A stretch of 64,000 nt of DNA, from assembly GCF_965638725.1 (NCBI RefSeq), contig NC_134982.1, positions 5,390,126 to 5,454,125 of the forward strand. Reading direction: 5' to 3'. The notes beneath the pieces were generated by a model. The model had not been told where the DNA came from. It saw only the letters and a program-made list of their open reading frames with translations, and searched no databases. Position numbers and translations under genes: made by a program. This document shows positions 12,276 to 24,944 of this stretch, piece after piece (the stretch's first letter is position 1; each line of letters starts with the position of its first letter). Source of the stretch: Aptenodytes patagonicus (taxonomy: Eukaryota; Chordata; Aves; Sphenisciformes; Spheniscidae).

Positions 12276-15200
12276 TACCCTCAACTCTATAGTTATAATG
12301 GTGAAATGGGAAATCAGGCACTCTGTAAGAAAGAAACCTTTCAGGGGAAGTTAACAATTTCTGTGAGTCATTAGATCAAAGATGGATACCCTTCAGCGTA
12401 GAAGCTGAATATGATCCAGGACTCTATGCATATAGCCTGTCACCCTACTATATTCTGGGGATGTGATGTGGTTATGGAAAAAAAAAGTAATGCATACATT
12501 AATAGGAGAGCCAAGAAAGGTGTCAGAAAAATCTTGTTTGGTCCTCACCAAGGAAAAAGGATTCCTATAAAAATGCATATTCAAACTCTCTAGGGTTTAT
12601 GAATCAGTTACTGAACTATAGCAGTGCTGTGAAACTACCCATTGTCATGTTCTTAATTGAACCAATAGCTGAAAAAGTGGCAATAGGGGCAATTAATCAT
12701 AAACATTTTTTCTTGTACTTGTAGTTTTTTCAAGGGAAACAAGAGTTCCATAAGGTCAAATCTCCTACAAAACTACTTTTGTTGGGGAAATGTAGCAAGA
12801 CCATTTGTCAACATTGAGAATGCTCATTTTGGCTGAAACTAAATTACCTAGGGAGCCAAGAAATGATGAATTTACAGATGGTTGATGTCAAGGCAAGTTG
12901 CCAGATTCTTTTCCCTGGCCTTTTCTATGGGAACAAAACAATGTTGAATTGATACCTTGCGCACCTTTTCTCTCCTTTCCTCAATGCATCTAACAAATAA
13001 CAGGCAAGAAAATAACATATGGTCAATATAACTAAATAATCAGAGTATGTCATTTGCAATTCAGCATGCCCACATTTGCCATTATAAATGTTTTTTTTAA
13101 TAGTCATTTTTAGAGATGATATGTTTTGTTTATGTATGATTAATTAAAAATTAATTATCCTCAGCTAGGAGAATGAGAAACAATAAATGGGCCATAAAAT
13201 CTAAACAAACACAGAGGCTGTTGCTGTTTCTTTAAATCACAGCTGAGAATATTTATTGCAGTGGTAAAAGACATACTGAACCAACCACAACAGCTAGTCG
13301 AGATAGGCTGACAAGAATAATAGCAAATACTACTCAGTAAAAGGTATACCAACAACCTAAACCACCTCATTTCTAGTTTTGGTGGATCTTGCATTAACAT
13401 GAAAAATGAAATAACTTAAATTATATCATAAAAACCTGTAAAAAAATGATCTTTCTCTCCCCAGCCTGATTGTGTAAGAAACAATCAGGGGAAGATCACC
13501 ACTTGTGCCTACTGAGGAAAGTCTCCTGGAGTAATCTACTCTGGCTGCACACACCATACTTCTCTATATACTTACGTATCAACATGCTCTACAAGAAAAA
13601 GTCTTATCCCCAACTTGGAGAATCTTCACTTGCTGAAATTGATGGAAATCTTAAAATTGGAAAAGAAACAGAAAGCAATGGTTATAGGTGTAACCCTATC
13701 ATCTGAAAGTATTATAACGGTGACACAACTTTTAATTCTCACTGAGAAATTTGCAGTCCTCTCTATCCATTCACAAGAAGTCTCTGAAATCTTTGGGGCA
13801 GGGCTGTCTAATACCTGGCCTGTCTTGCATCTGAACTGTTTATTTTCCTGTCTAGATCACAAAAGCCTTCGAAATCATCCCCTACAACTATATATATGCA
13901 TTGACAGGGCTCAGTAGATAATAAGGACAGTCATAAATTGCCAGAATGTGAATTATGATATACAGACTATCACAATGTACTGTCGTAAGTCAGTCCATTC
14001 CACCCGATGGTATTTCTGGATAAAGCAGTGCTTCAGGTGTGATGTTCCAGTGAGATTTTGGGAAGCTAAATTCCTTTTTTTATACAATGTCTGTTTTCTG
14101 TCTTGTATACTGGACTTGTGTGAGCGCATGCGTGTGTGCGTGTGTCCTTTTCACTGGAGGGAACAGTTTTTACTGCCGTGGGTAAGAAGGCTTGTGTCCC
14201 AAAGATCATTTTAATCCTTAAATCCAGTTTCCACTATGAGAAAAAGCTACTTCTTCTAAGTCCAGAAACTGACGGGAGACCTTGTCATGAAAACCAAATG
14301 CATGATTCCTACAAACCCTCATCCTTCCTCCTTTCTTTTATCAGCTTAAGAAAAAGCAAACAAAACCCAAAACAAAACAAAAACCACCCAGCCTGACTGA
14401 AAAATACCTCAGGAGGTGTGACTGAAGAAGTCTATGTGCAGCCAACAGCTATCATGGCAGGCACATTTCATGAACTGTGTTTATAACTTGTTTTGAATTT
14501 GGCCAAGCACACAAAATAATCTCTTTTCTAATGAAAAGCCAGATAAAACCTTCATGCAGAAGTACTAATTTACTGGTGCTCCCTCTTCTCAGGGTTGTGG
14601 CAGGAAAGAAGAGCTTTGCCCAGGGGTCATCTCTGTTAAGTGTACTTCAAGCATGTGAGGCATCCAGTGAGTCCTTTCTTTCGCTCTCTCTCCATCTTTC
14701 CCAGTGCAACCAGCAAAATATTTATAGGCAGAAAGTGGGTGGCGGATTACGTATGTGTTGTAAAAGTGACTGTTTTCCCCTAGAAAATAATGAATAATTG
14801 TAGCACTGGAGATACATGCATAGATTGTAGAAGGCAGCAATGTGTCAGAGCTATTGGGTTTGAAGAGCAGCCAAAGACTGTGAATACCCAAACTCTACAT
14901 CACTGTCCTTCTTTTGGGCTAGATGTTGGACTGAGGCTGTAGACCAGATGTCTCCTATAATCAATGAGAACAATAAGCAATTCAGATTACCAGGATTCTA
15001 AATCAGCATTCAGAGGAGTTTCTTTCCAGTCCATGGAGCTCCCAGGCCAGCTTTGCTCTTTGATTGAATGCCTCAGTACCTAGAGTTAAGGACAAATCAA
15101 GACTACCACTATTGGTACTATTACTGGTAGTTTAACATCATACCTCTCTAATATTAAATAAAGCCAAATTCTTTTCCCTTTTAAGGACTAGGGAAATCAT

Positions 15201-18200
15201 TAGTTCTTAAATGGCTTTTCATAATCAATATTATTTTACTTAGAACATACATTGAAAATAAATATGCATATCTAAAACAAGATGAAGGATGAATCGAGCA
15301 CACAAAAGTCTAAAAATGAATGAAGTCCCATTACTGAAAAAGATCAAGGCCAAAGAAGAAAACAAACCCCATTTTAGAGACCACTTCTACTGCAGCACAA
15401 ATAGAACATACAGAAGAGGAGGTATTGTTACTTGGAGCAATAGGGACTGAAGTGAGCTGGTTTCCATGAGAAACATCAAGTCTTGCACAGAGATTAGTTT
15501 TAGGCACAACAGCTATTATCCATGACTTACAGAATTAGCCTTGTTCTCGTTTTCCATATTTGGGCCTCATATTCCAGCTGGTGTCATTCCAGCTTCTCCT
15601 ATTGATCTTGCTGGCACTTGAAACTTATTACAGCCACAAGCAAAATAACTATCCTTGTTCCCCAGAACATCATAGTTTAGTTCTGTGGACAATCCTTTGT
15701 TATCCTTCTTTTGCCCCAGACATGCAATATTCTGAAAATGCCACTTCTTCCTTCAAATCCAAACTCAGGTATCTATATTCAACCCACTTTATCAAACTTC
15801 TTTCCACCTCTGATTTTAACTAATAAAGCAGTGCCTCAACGTTCCACATCCCTACAATGCAGTTTTTCTCCTAAAACTATAGCTGAACTTTTCTTCCTTC
15901 CGTTCCACTCTTCTGAAAGCTCAGAGTATCAAGATGAACCAGCAAAGACTCTATGAACAACACACTTCAGATGATATTCCAGCATGAACGAATGTATATA
16001 CACATTGAGTAGGGGGTGTGTAGCCTGGGTAGGCGCAGTGTAGACACAGGACTGCTCAGAAAGACAAACATTGCTGCTCAGTTCTCCCTTCTCCAGTTTT
16101 AATGCCTTGCCCTCAAACCTCAGTCCTCTTGTCTGCTTTTACAGCTTCTCACATTGCCCCTGTCAGTTCTGCTGAATAAATGATGTCATCCTTGTCTGCT
16201 TGAATGTTTAATTCTTTCTGCACTGCCCTTGGCACAGAATACTCTTCCCAAAACTAATCCATCCTGAAAGGCATTTTTCTTTTCCTTCCGATCTACCCTC
16301 AAGGCCCGCAGTAAAATGGCAGCTGCAAATGGCTGAGCAGATGCTAAGAATGTAAAAGCTTTTTAAAGTATCTGCCTCCTGAAGCCAACTCTGCAATCTC
16401 AAAGTGAGCACATAAACTCCCGACACAGGCACAGGAAGACCCAGGCAACTCAAGATACGACTGACTGTGAAAAGCAGAGCGAGGAGATGATTAGTGTTAG
16501 CCTGCTGAACAAGCAGCTTTCGAACCTGCTAAGGGCTGGTGCATGTCTGAAAAAAACACCACAGTCTTTACTAGTTATCTTAGTCGGAGCTTCAGGGACA
16601 CACCGCCCACCGCTCTCTGATCAAAGCCCAGAGCCTCCAGTGGAAAGAAGCCAAGAAAACTGTTTTCCTTTACAATGGAAGGAAGCGGTAACAGCAGCTG
16701 CAGCTGATGCCATGTGTTTGTACACCAGCTCACTGGCTAGGCTTTTCCGCCAGGAAAGAGAAGTGACAGACTCACACTCAGTTTCTTGACATGCCGGAGA
16801 ACATCCAAGCATCTACCATGGTTTGAAAGAAAGTAGTATTCAAAAATTCCTCTGACAGACATCTCTACTAACAGATATGTAATAAAACCATCACCCCAAA
16901 GCCCACTACAACAAAGCAGGGAGAGAAAGAGCTTACCTGTGAATGTAGATGGAGCCTGACCAGCCAGGTGGGGATGTGCTGAAATCCAGTGTCGCAAACC
17001 TGGGGAGCTTCTAAAACCAAAAGAAACCACTAGATGGTTAGGGTGAGGTGGTGGCTTGGAAGGGTGTACCTTCCTAAGAAGGACTTAGGTCCCAGGACTA
17101 CTCTAGATTTTCTCCGGGTTTATATAATTTGTCCTGTGGAAGAGTGGAGAAGGTAACCTAGGTTTCTAGCATCCCATTTCCTAAGTCTTTCTCTTTTAAA
17201 ATGCAGCTACTTGATTTTTCTAAGTTTACCACTGCTTTTTGGAGGACTATATATTTATACATTGCCCAGTATAATGTGACTGTAAGCTAAGTGTTTTGGG
17301 AAGGACTAATATAAATTATGCAAATGATAACAGACAAATGAAGAAAAGCTATGAATCTGGAGCAAAACCCACATCTTCTCTGAACGCTTATTTATGAGCT
17401 CTGTTGTACTGTGTGATTCTGTGCAAGGTTCTGAGTGTGCTCTTCACTTGACACAGCATAATCCAAACAAAGAGCTATTTAACAGGCATTTTCTCTTTAT
17501 CTTCTTACTTCCATGTACCAAAAAAACCACCAAGTGAGCCATTCAAATAAAGTATACTCCTTCCCTTTAATTGAATTTACTGGTTTCAATATAATTGCAG
17601 ATTCAGCACCATTATTTAATTTCAGGATTTCATGAATGTTGTCAGATCTCCTTAAGGGATGCACATGAGGCTGATGAACTGGCTCCTGGTTCACTTGTGC
17701 CACGTAGTCTTAAATTTCATTTAACCAAAAAAAAAAGTTTCGCCCTCTTTCTTCCCTTGACCTCTATGACACATCTCTGAACATCTTTGTGTGTTACACC
17801 TGTAAGAAAAGGTTCCTTTGTGTATGCAGCCCCCTTACACCTTCAGGGTCATCGCTAGCTTCTTATTCTTCCTTGCAGCTTCTGTTCATCTTGCACAGAA
17901 GCCGAAGAAAATAGTCCCCACAGGGATTCAGCTAGTGCATTGTCTCCAGGTATACCTATCTGATTGGGAAGTCATCCAGGTCTGTTGATCTTTACGTGGC
18001 AGATATAGCACAGTAGCTATCCCCACACAGAGACATTTCATGATTTATCAGTGCAATTGTTCAGAGGCTCCCTCCTTCCCCCAGGTATTCGTACCTCCAT
18101 TGTGCTGATTCATGGCCTAAGGTTTGGGAGGTGATGAGGGCACCTGACATATGAAAACTCACAGTACTGCTGCACAGGACAGAAATGAATGTACTATTGA

Positions 18201-20984
18201 ATGTGATAGAGTAATTAACAGAGATTAATAAGAAAATGTTTCAGAGACCTATTTTTGAGCTATACCATGGGGCCGTTCTCAGTTTTAAAAAGGGCATAAT
18301 ATTATCATTAGTCACTTTAGCTTTAAACATTAAAGAAATGTTTGTAAAAACCTTCTTGGTGTCCTGATGATAATTCAGTCTTGCCTCACTACCACCTATG
18401 TGACCAACTTCGCCAGCTACTCTCTCAGAAAACAGCTACAAATTTTACTTTCTCCTTCTCTCTACAAGGATGAACATCCCTCATTTTTCCTTCAAAAATC
18501 AAGAAAGAAAGAAAGTATTCCCAAAGGTCATAAATTATTCCCCCAAATAGCATTATGTTTCCTCCTATAAAAATGTTACCAAAAATCTAACCTGCTTATA
18601 GAAATGGAAGATAAGAAACTAATGAGATAAAACTGGGATCAACTATAGCAAATAAATGTCTGTCTTTAAGCAACTCGAACACAACTTGTGGGCCAGAATG
18701 AGGGAACAACCAGTTTGCAGCATATTTCACCAATACTAAAGAGAATTGATTTAAACAAGAAATTATAGCTGGTAAAAGGGATGAAAAAGAGGGCAAGAAA
18801 TATTGATAAGACTTGATATGTGGCATAAATGTAAGCAAGAGGTAAGAAGTGAATATAAGAGTATTGGAGAGCAATGGCACACTATAAAGGTATATTTATA
18901 TCATGGCACTCTACTTCTAGGTCCAATTTAGTCTTACAGATAAACTATGAGAGAGATACAACTCTAAATCTGCTTGTAAGTTATACATGTATGTTTGTTG
19001 AAGAACAAAGATCAAAAATCCCCAAGCCAGTGTCAACCCAAATACACCTTGGTGTAGAGATATTAGTTTAGATAACAATAATACAACCAGACTGCATGAC
19101 TCTGTCCCTTAGGTGACGTAATTAAATACATAATTACACTGTTTCCAATTTCAGAGCCAGCTCTCTTGATGCATAGCCTGTGGTCATTTCACCAAGCTCT
19201 CTACGCAGCTAACTAGATCATATTTGGCATATATGCTGTCCGTTGCACTGGAATTATTTAGAACTGATAGAAAAACAGAACCTTTTAACTAAGGGTTCAG
19301 CAATTTAGCAGGCAGAGCTTACTACCATAGTGAGCCTTTACCATAACATTAAAAGAGGTTAACAAACATCTAAGAGAGTTTGAGGGAAAACAGGGATTTA
19401 TGTATCCCTCAGCCAGCCTACCAAAACCACAAGCACTTTTGCAACAGAGCAAGCACTAGTTTGTTGTGTGGCTTCCATTTCATCATGCACTCCTAGTCAC
19501 TTAACAAATCGAACCAACAAAATAACTTAGAAGTAAAGACACCTTGTTTTAGTGTGTTAATGTCAATGAATTAAAAAATCGTCTACAGAAACTATTGTTG
19601 CTGTGGTCAAAAAGCACGTGCATTTTCCCTTAAATTATTTCCCAAACAGAATATAATTGGGAATCCTGGGAAATCAGAATGCGTGAGGAAGATCTACAAC
19701 AAGAATAGATAGATAAAGAGAATAAAAAATACTGACCAGAACCCTAGTGTTATCTAAAAAGTCTTCCCCTTCCTGTTGTAATCACAAACATACAATCCAG
19801 TACTGCTAGCAATACTCAATGTGTTGGATGCTATCATCTTATCTTTTTTTCATGGAAGCAGTGGACAGATGTGTTTTCTGAGTCAGTATCTCATCCCTTT
19901 CTGATACACTTTTGTAAAGATTTAAAAAGACCCTTTTTGGATAAAAGGAGTGCTGATTGCTTCTTTCTCTCATCGTTAGCTGCCAATCTGTACCAACCAC
20001 TGCTGAAGGTACTTCCCTGTCAGAGAATTTGTTTAAATTTAAAAATCAACTTTAGCTATGATGCTGAGCTCCCAAGCTGATGCTGATGAACGATTTTGAT
20101 ACTGCCACTATATCATTCAAGTATGATGTATGATGCATTTGCATTGAATTTTTCCAAGCTGTGTTCTAATTGGAGCATCAACCTTGTCTCTGGCTACAAA
20201 ATGAGAATTTTGCTTGTCTTGCATCAAGGATTTTCCCATAATTACACATCCCTCTCTCATCAGTGATAGGTCTTTTCTCAAGAAGACTCCTGCCATGAAC
20301 ATCCCTTGGAAAGATCTTTGTATGCATTTGCAAACAGAATGCAGTTAACCATTGTTTTCTCATCGAGTCAAACTGCTTTGGGCACTGTGTTTAGTGCCTC
20401 TAGCAGTCATGATTTATCCCATGGAAGACCTAAAAGTGCCATTTTGGGTAAAGGACACTGCAACTGCTGTATAGGAACCTTCCAGGTGCTAGGTTTTTCT
20501 TTTGTTACCTAAGGAGGGGAGCAGAAATCTCTCTTCCCTTGGTCTCGATTTTGTATCTGAAAGTTCGCCTAAAATTTGTCAGTAAAGTAATGTAATGGGA
20601 ATAAGGACCATGGAGCCATTCAGAAACTCGAAATTGTGTGCTCAGCTGTCTCACTGATATACAGTGTCAGCTATGCTGGGATGCTTCATCGTCTTGATTG
20701 CATTTCTGCTGCTTCTGACCTGCTGCCTCTCTTCTCCAGTTAGAATATAATCTCACCCAGGAACTTAGCTGATTGTCTCCTATCACAGCAGTACCTTAGT
20801 GTTGAGTGGGATCACAGAATGATAATAAAATAAATCTAATTGGTTCAGAAGATCTGACGGGTTTTCACATATTTTGGATATCCTGGTGTCTCAGCTGACC
20901 CTGAGTGAATGCACTTTCTCTTATCAGATCTTGAGCCTGAGCAGTCCCAGCTGTTTCTCTAAAGCTTGAGAGAGAGACTAGTGG
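12276..20984. other. Intergenic, no gene recognised
   Basis: AT-rich DNA with scattered short frames. There is a TG/CG-rich alternating run near 14117-14148. Nothing else structured was recognised. Confidence 0.55.
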
Positions 20985-21069
20985 GCATGGTGGTGTTGGG
21001 TCGATGGTTGGACTCGATGATCTTAGAGGTCTTTTCCAACCTCAATGATTCTATGATTCTATGATTCTA
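20985..21069 (+). mobile_element. CR1 LINE 3'-end stub
   Basis: A fragment of about 85 bp reads GGTTGGACTCGATGATC...GGTCTTTTCCAACCTCAATG and ends in three tandem copies of the ATTCTATG octamer (21048-21069). This is the hallmark 3' end of avian CR1 elements and gives plus orientation. The 5' side fades into unrecognised sequence, the usual severe 5' truncation. No coding part remains. Confidence 0.85.
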
Positions 21070-24000
21070 CTTGGAGATCCCACACAGAAACAGAAAATAG
21101 AAATAAACCCAGGAACCATGATGAAACAGATGGAAAATGTGAGGTGGCAGAGATGAGACTGCAATGGAAGAGTCCATTTGGTCCCGTATCTGTACCGCTC
21201 TTCCAGTGCAGTTGGTTTCTATCCTCCTCTACCGACAAATAACACATTGCAGTGTCACTGCATGGGAAACAACTCTATATGCCTTGCTTGACCTGGGGTC
21301 CCATTTTCTGCTTTTGCAACAGTCCTCTAGCAAGAGATTAACACCGTGGTTGGCGTCTGGATAGTGTGGTTAGCATCCAACTGGGTGTTGTTCCAGAATT
21401 TCCTCTCCTCCCCTCTCTCAACCCTTCTGATGTATTAGTCTGGGTGCCTATTCTAAATCATCAGACCATGTCATTTAACAATGTTTGGCAAGTTTTATTT
21501 ATTAAATATTTTCCAACAAAAGCCTGTAAGGCAACAGAAAAGTAAAGCGTAAAATACATTTGACTTAATTGGCAGCAGCAGACTGCATGCGTCAGAAGGA
21601 ATTAACCTCCAATAAAGCAGGATGTGCAGGAAACACAATGTACTAGTTTGATATGGTCTTTCAAAGCTACCACTTCCCAGACCAGAGGCAGAAACGTGCG
21701 TCGGCTAAGCCTGGAGAAGGCCATTGGATTTATCTGCATGCAATAACTCTCAAAAGATCCCACACGTGTACATCTAGAAACCTAGCAAGCAGGAATTCAG
21801 GATTCTCTTGCCATGTCAGGGATTTCATACTCTTTTTCCCCTTCAGTGTTTGGATACAAGGCAGATGGAGCATAACGTTTACGCTTCACCTCCAGTGATT
21901 CGCCCACAACGCTCTTGCCCAGTCTATGATCTGAATATCAAAGCAGTCAGACCAGACAGCCATTGTTTTTGGGACACCCTTATCAGTGAAGATATAAATA
22001 AATGACTGATCCAAAACTGCATAGCTAATATCTTCAGAAACCCGCCCAGGGTTTCTGTGAACAGACGTGCTTGAGAACTATTTATAGAAAGCTGAAAAAA
22101 GAAAGGATTTCATGTTATTTTTTTGAGGTAATGAAGGATGGACAGAAACATATGGCTGCAGTAAAGAAGAACAAAGAAACCCTTGCCCTGGTTTAAAGAT
22201 TCATTTTCACTTTGCTGTGTAAATGACATGGCCTCATTTTTCATGGTTAAAAGAAATAAAGAAAGAAGCTGACTTGGAGAGAATGTCCTGTCATGAAAGT
22301 CTTGATAAGGATGTTCTCTTGTACAAATTGCACCTTTCCTGCAAGGAATTCACTGCCTTTCGGTAATGTTAACAAATAGTCCTTCAATGTATGCATTGTT
22401 GTGCTTGCAATGTATGCAAGCACTACTCATGGTAAACTGAGGCCTGGGGCTAGGAACGCCTTGTGAGATTGTTTAAAACAGAAGTTGATCAATTCCTATT
22501 TCCACTCAATAAAATAATTAAACTTCAGTTTGGCCGACTGGGACTAGGTTTTGGAATTGGAAGTCAGGTAAATGCTCGTTCTTGTAACAGCAATTAATCA
22601 TCTACTTAATTTTAAAGTGTTTAAATCGTATTGATGTCAGTGGGACTAAAGCAAAGCTTAAATGTAAGTTCTTGCTTATATTATGTCCTGAATTTCCATA
22701 AGTGTGTGCTAATGTGATTTTCTGACAGCGATTCAGACCCCAGAGAGGCTATGCCCCCCTGCTTCCCCCATTTTTTCCAGAAGAAAAAGCAAAGTCATTC
22801 TTGGCTGATAGGATCTGGTCCCTCAGGGTCACCCTGGCCATTCTGGAGATAACATTCTGGTGAACCATCATTTGAAAACAAAGCAAAACAAAAAACCCTC
22901 TCACGGTACCCTGAGCAAAAACCTAATAGCTGGTTTCAAGCCAGATTCCTCATTTTTATTTTATTCATGCTTTTTTTACAAAAATCACCAAGATCCACAT
23001 TTTGGAAAGTTTGTCTCTAATAGGCCCTTCAACTAACTCCACGGTCTCTTCTTGAAATATTCAGAAAACACAGGGCTATGTGTGGTACTTCAAGATGGAA
23101 GTACCCAATAGTACTTACAACTTGGACGATACTGGCCTCATTCCCTCAGTGTTTCAGTTGCCTCCTGTAACAAATAGGATTGCACGATGGCTTGTTCTTG
23201 GGCACAAAGCACCTTGCGTCCCCATGAGAATGTAAGTTGCTGAGACGCGTCGCGGGTGGAAGTATTTGACCCTCTGATACTTGGGGTAGATGTTCAATCA
23301 GCATAAATTGTCCATGAGAAGCTATGGGAACAACAGCACCTAGACATTATTATAATATCTTTGAAGTAAATGAAGCTAAGTCCACTTATATCAGAGAGGG
23401 CATCTCCTTGAAGTCCCATCTTTGTAAGCAGACTTCTGTGCAGCTGCTGTCTTTATTGTCAGACCTTTGTTGTCGTTTGCTGATCCTTGACCAGGATTTT
23501 GGGAAACAGTATCAATAATTAAAGAAAAGAAAGTTTTACTTCTTGCAGTAACTATCTATTTATCTGCAGTTTAAAGAGAGAGAATTGGGGACTAATGGTC
23601 ACTAACTATACCCTGATGGTACCTGTTTAATGAGGATAAATGATGAGTGCTGTGTCAGCTTAGCAAACAGCAATAAAGTCCCAGTAAGCAAGCAGGCTGC
23701 CTCTTCCATCTTCTGTCACAAGATCCATTTTTACACTCCTTCCATGACCTAAATCTTCATATCCTCCAGCCTGTCCCTCTCCCTCTGTTCAATGAATGTC
23801 CTTTTGTGTTTCTGAACTCATTGCTTCCCCTTCAAGTGTGCTGCTTAATTTTTTTTTGCTGTCTTCTAGAAAAGTAAGCAGTGCCCTGCTTTGTCATTAT
23901 CTTCATTACAGCTCTGCCACATCATCATTTGCTTCCTTCAGAGATCACTTTTCATCCCTTTTCTAATTGTGTTCTTGCCATGCTCTGAAAATGCTCACCC

Positions 24001-24368
24001 GCAGATGCTCTTCATGTACTCTTCCTTGCCTTTACATTGCAGAGGCTTTCACAGTTTGCCCTTTTTAACTAATTTTCTGCTTGATATACTTGTTCTTTGA
24101 GTATGTAAACAGAATATCAGGCAAGGCAAGTAGAAGACACTAAGAGCTATTTGAGTCCACAAATAGTATTGTGGCATGCTAAATCAGGGAGATGCGGCAG
24201 GGAATTTTGTTCCTTTTGAGTCAATGACAAAACTTCTATTGGTTCAACTGGAGCATTATTTACCAGTAACATTTGTGGGGCAGTTTAAGAACTGCCAGAT
24301 ATGAGCATGTGTGGGAGTAGAATGGAGACAGGCAAGAAATTTTTCATGCCTTTTCAAAGATGCTCAAG
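21070..24368. other. Intergenic, no gene recognised
   Basis: No gene or identifiable repeat apart from the 23-nt inverted repeat at 22.40 kb. Confidence 0.55.
22401..22423. repeat. Short inverted repeat (9-bp arms, 5-nt loop)
   Basis: GTGCTTGCA, loop ATGTA, TGCAAGCAC. The arms match perfectly. No terminator or other role is implied in this intergenic context. Confidence 0.85.
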
Positions 24369-24373
24369 GCCAA
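24369..24373 (+). repeat. 5-bp target-site duplication, left copy (GCCAA)
   Basis: GCCAA directly precedes the TG terminus of the solo LTR and is matched exactly by 24940-24944 after the CA terminus. Confidence 0.85.
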
Positions 24374-24939
24374 TGTCCTGGTTTCGGCAGGGATAGAGTT
24401 AATTTCCTTTCTAGTAGCTGGTACAGTGTTTTGGATTTAGGATGAGAACAAAGTTGATAACGCACCGATGTTTTAGTTGTTGCTAGGTAATGCTTACACT
24501 AGTCAAGGACTTTTTAGCTTCCCATGCTCTACTGACTGAGAAGGCTGGAGGTGCACAAGAAGCTGGGAGGGGGCACAGCCAGGACAGCTGACCCCAACTG
24601 GCCAGAGGGACATTCCATACCATGGGACGTCATGCTCAGTACAGAAACTGGGGAAAGCTGGCCGGGGGGGCCGCTTCTCGGGGACTGGCTGGGCATCGGT
24701 CGGCGGGTGGTGAGAAATTGCACTGTGCATCACTTGCTTTGTGTATTATTATTGTTATTACTACTACATTATTATTACTGTTATTATTATTTTATTTCAA
24801 TTATTAAACTGTTTTTATCTCAACCCACGACTTTTTCTAACTTGTGCTCTCCTAATTCTCTCCCCCATCCCACCAGGCGGGGGGGAGTGAGCGAGCGGCT
24901 GCGTGGTGCTTAGTTGCCGACTGAGATTAAACCACGACA
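24374..24939 (+). mobile_element. Solo LTR of an endogenous retrovirus (ERVL-like), 566 bp
   Basis: The element starts TGTCCTGGTTTCGGC and ends AAACCACGACA, with the canonical TG...CA termini. It is flanked by an exact 5-bp direct repeat GCCAA (24369-24373 and 24940-24944), the target-site duplication. No internal retroviral genes or second LTR are adjacent, so it is a solo LTR left by recombination. An ATT-rich microsatellite lies inside (about 24746-24800), with ATTAAA just after it. A 5-bp duplication is typical of class III (ERVL) elements in vertebrates. The strand call assumes the poly(A)-like signal lies in the 3' half. The open frame at 24551-24913 is a chance frame in the LTR. Confidence 0.88.
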
Positions 24940-24944
24940 GCCAA
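24940..24944 (+). repeat. 5-bp target-site duplication, right copy (GCCAA)
   Basis: GCCAA directly follows the CA terminus of the solo LTR and is the exact partner of 24369-24373. Confidence 0.85.

Noticed and set aside
20813..20870. Possible reverse-oriented CR1 end (ATCACAGAATGATAATAAAA)
   Set aside because: Only a few bases resemble the CR1 tail and no body sequence follows.
24551..24913. 120-codon plus-strand frame with a long L/Y run
   Set aside because: It lies wholly inside the solo LTR; the run is the translated ATT microsatellite.
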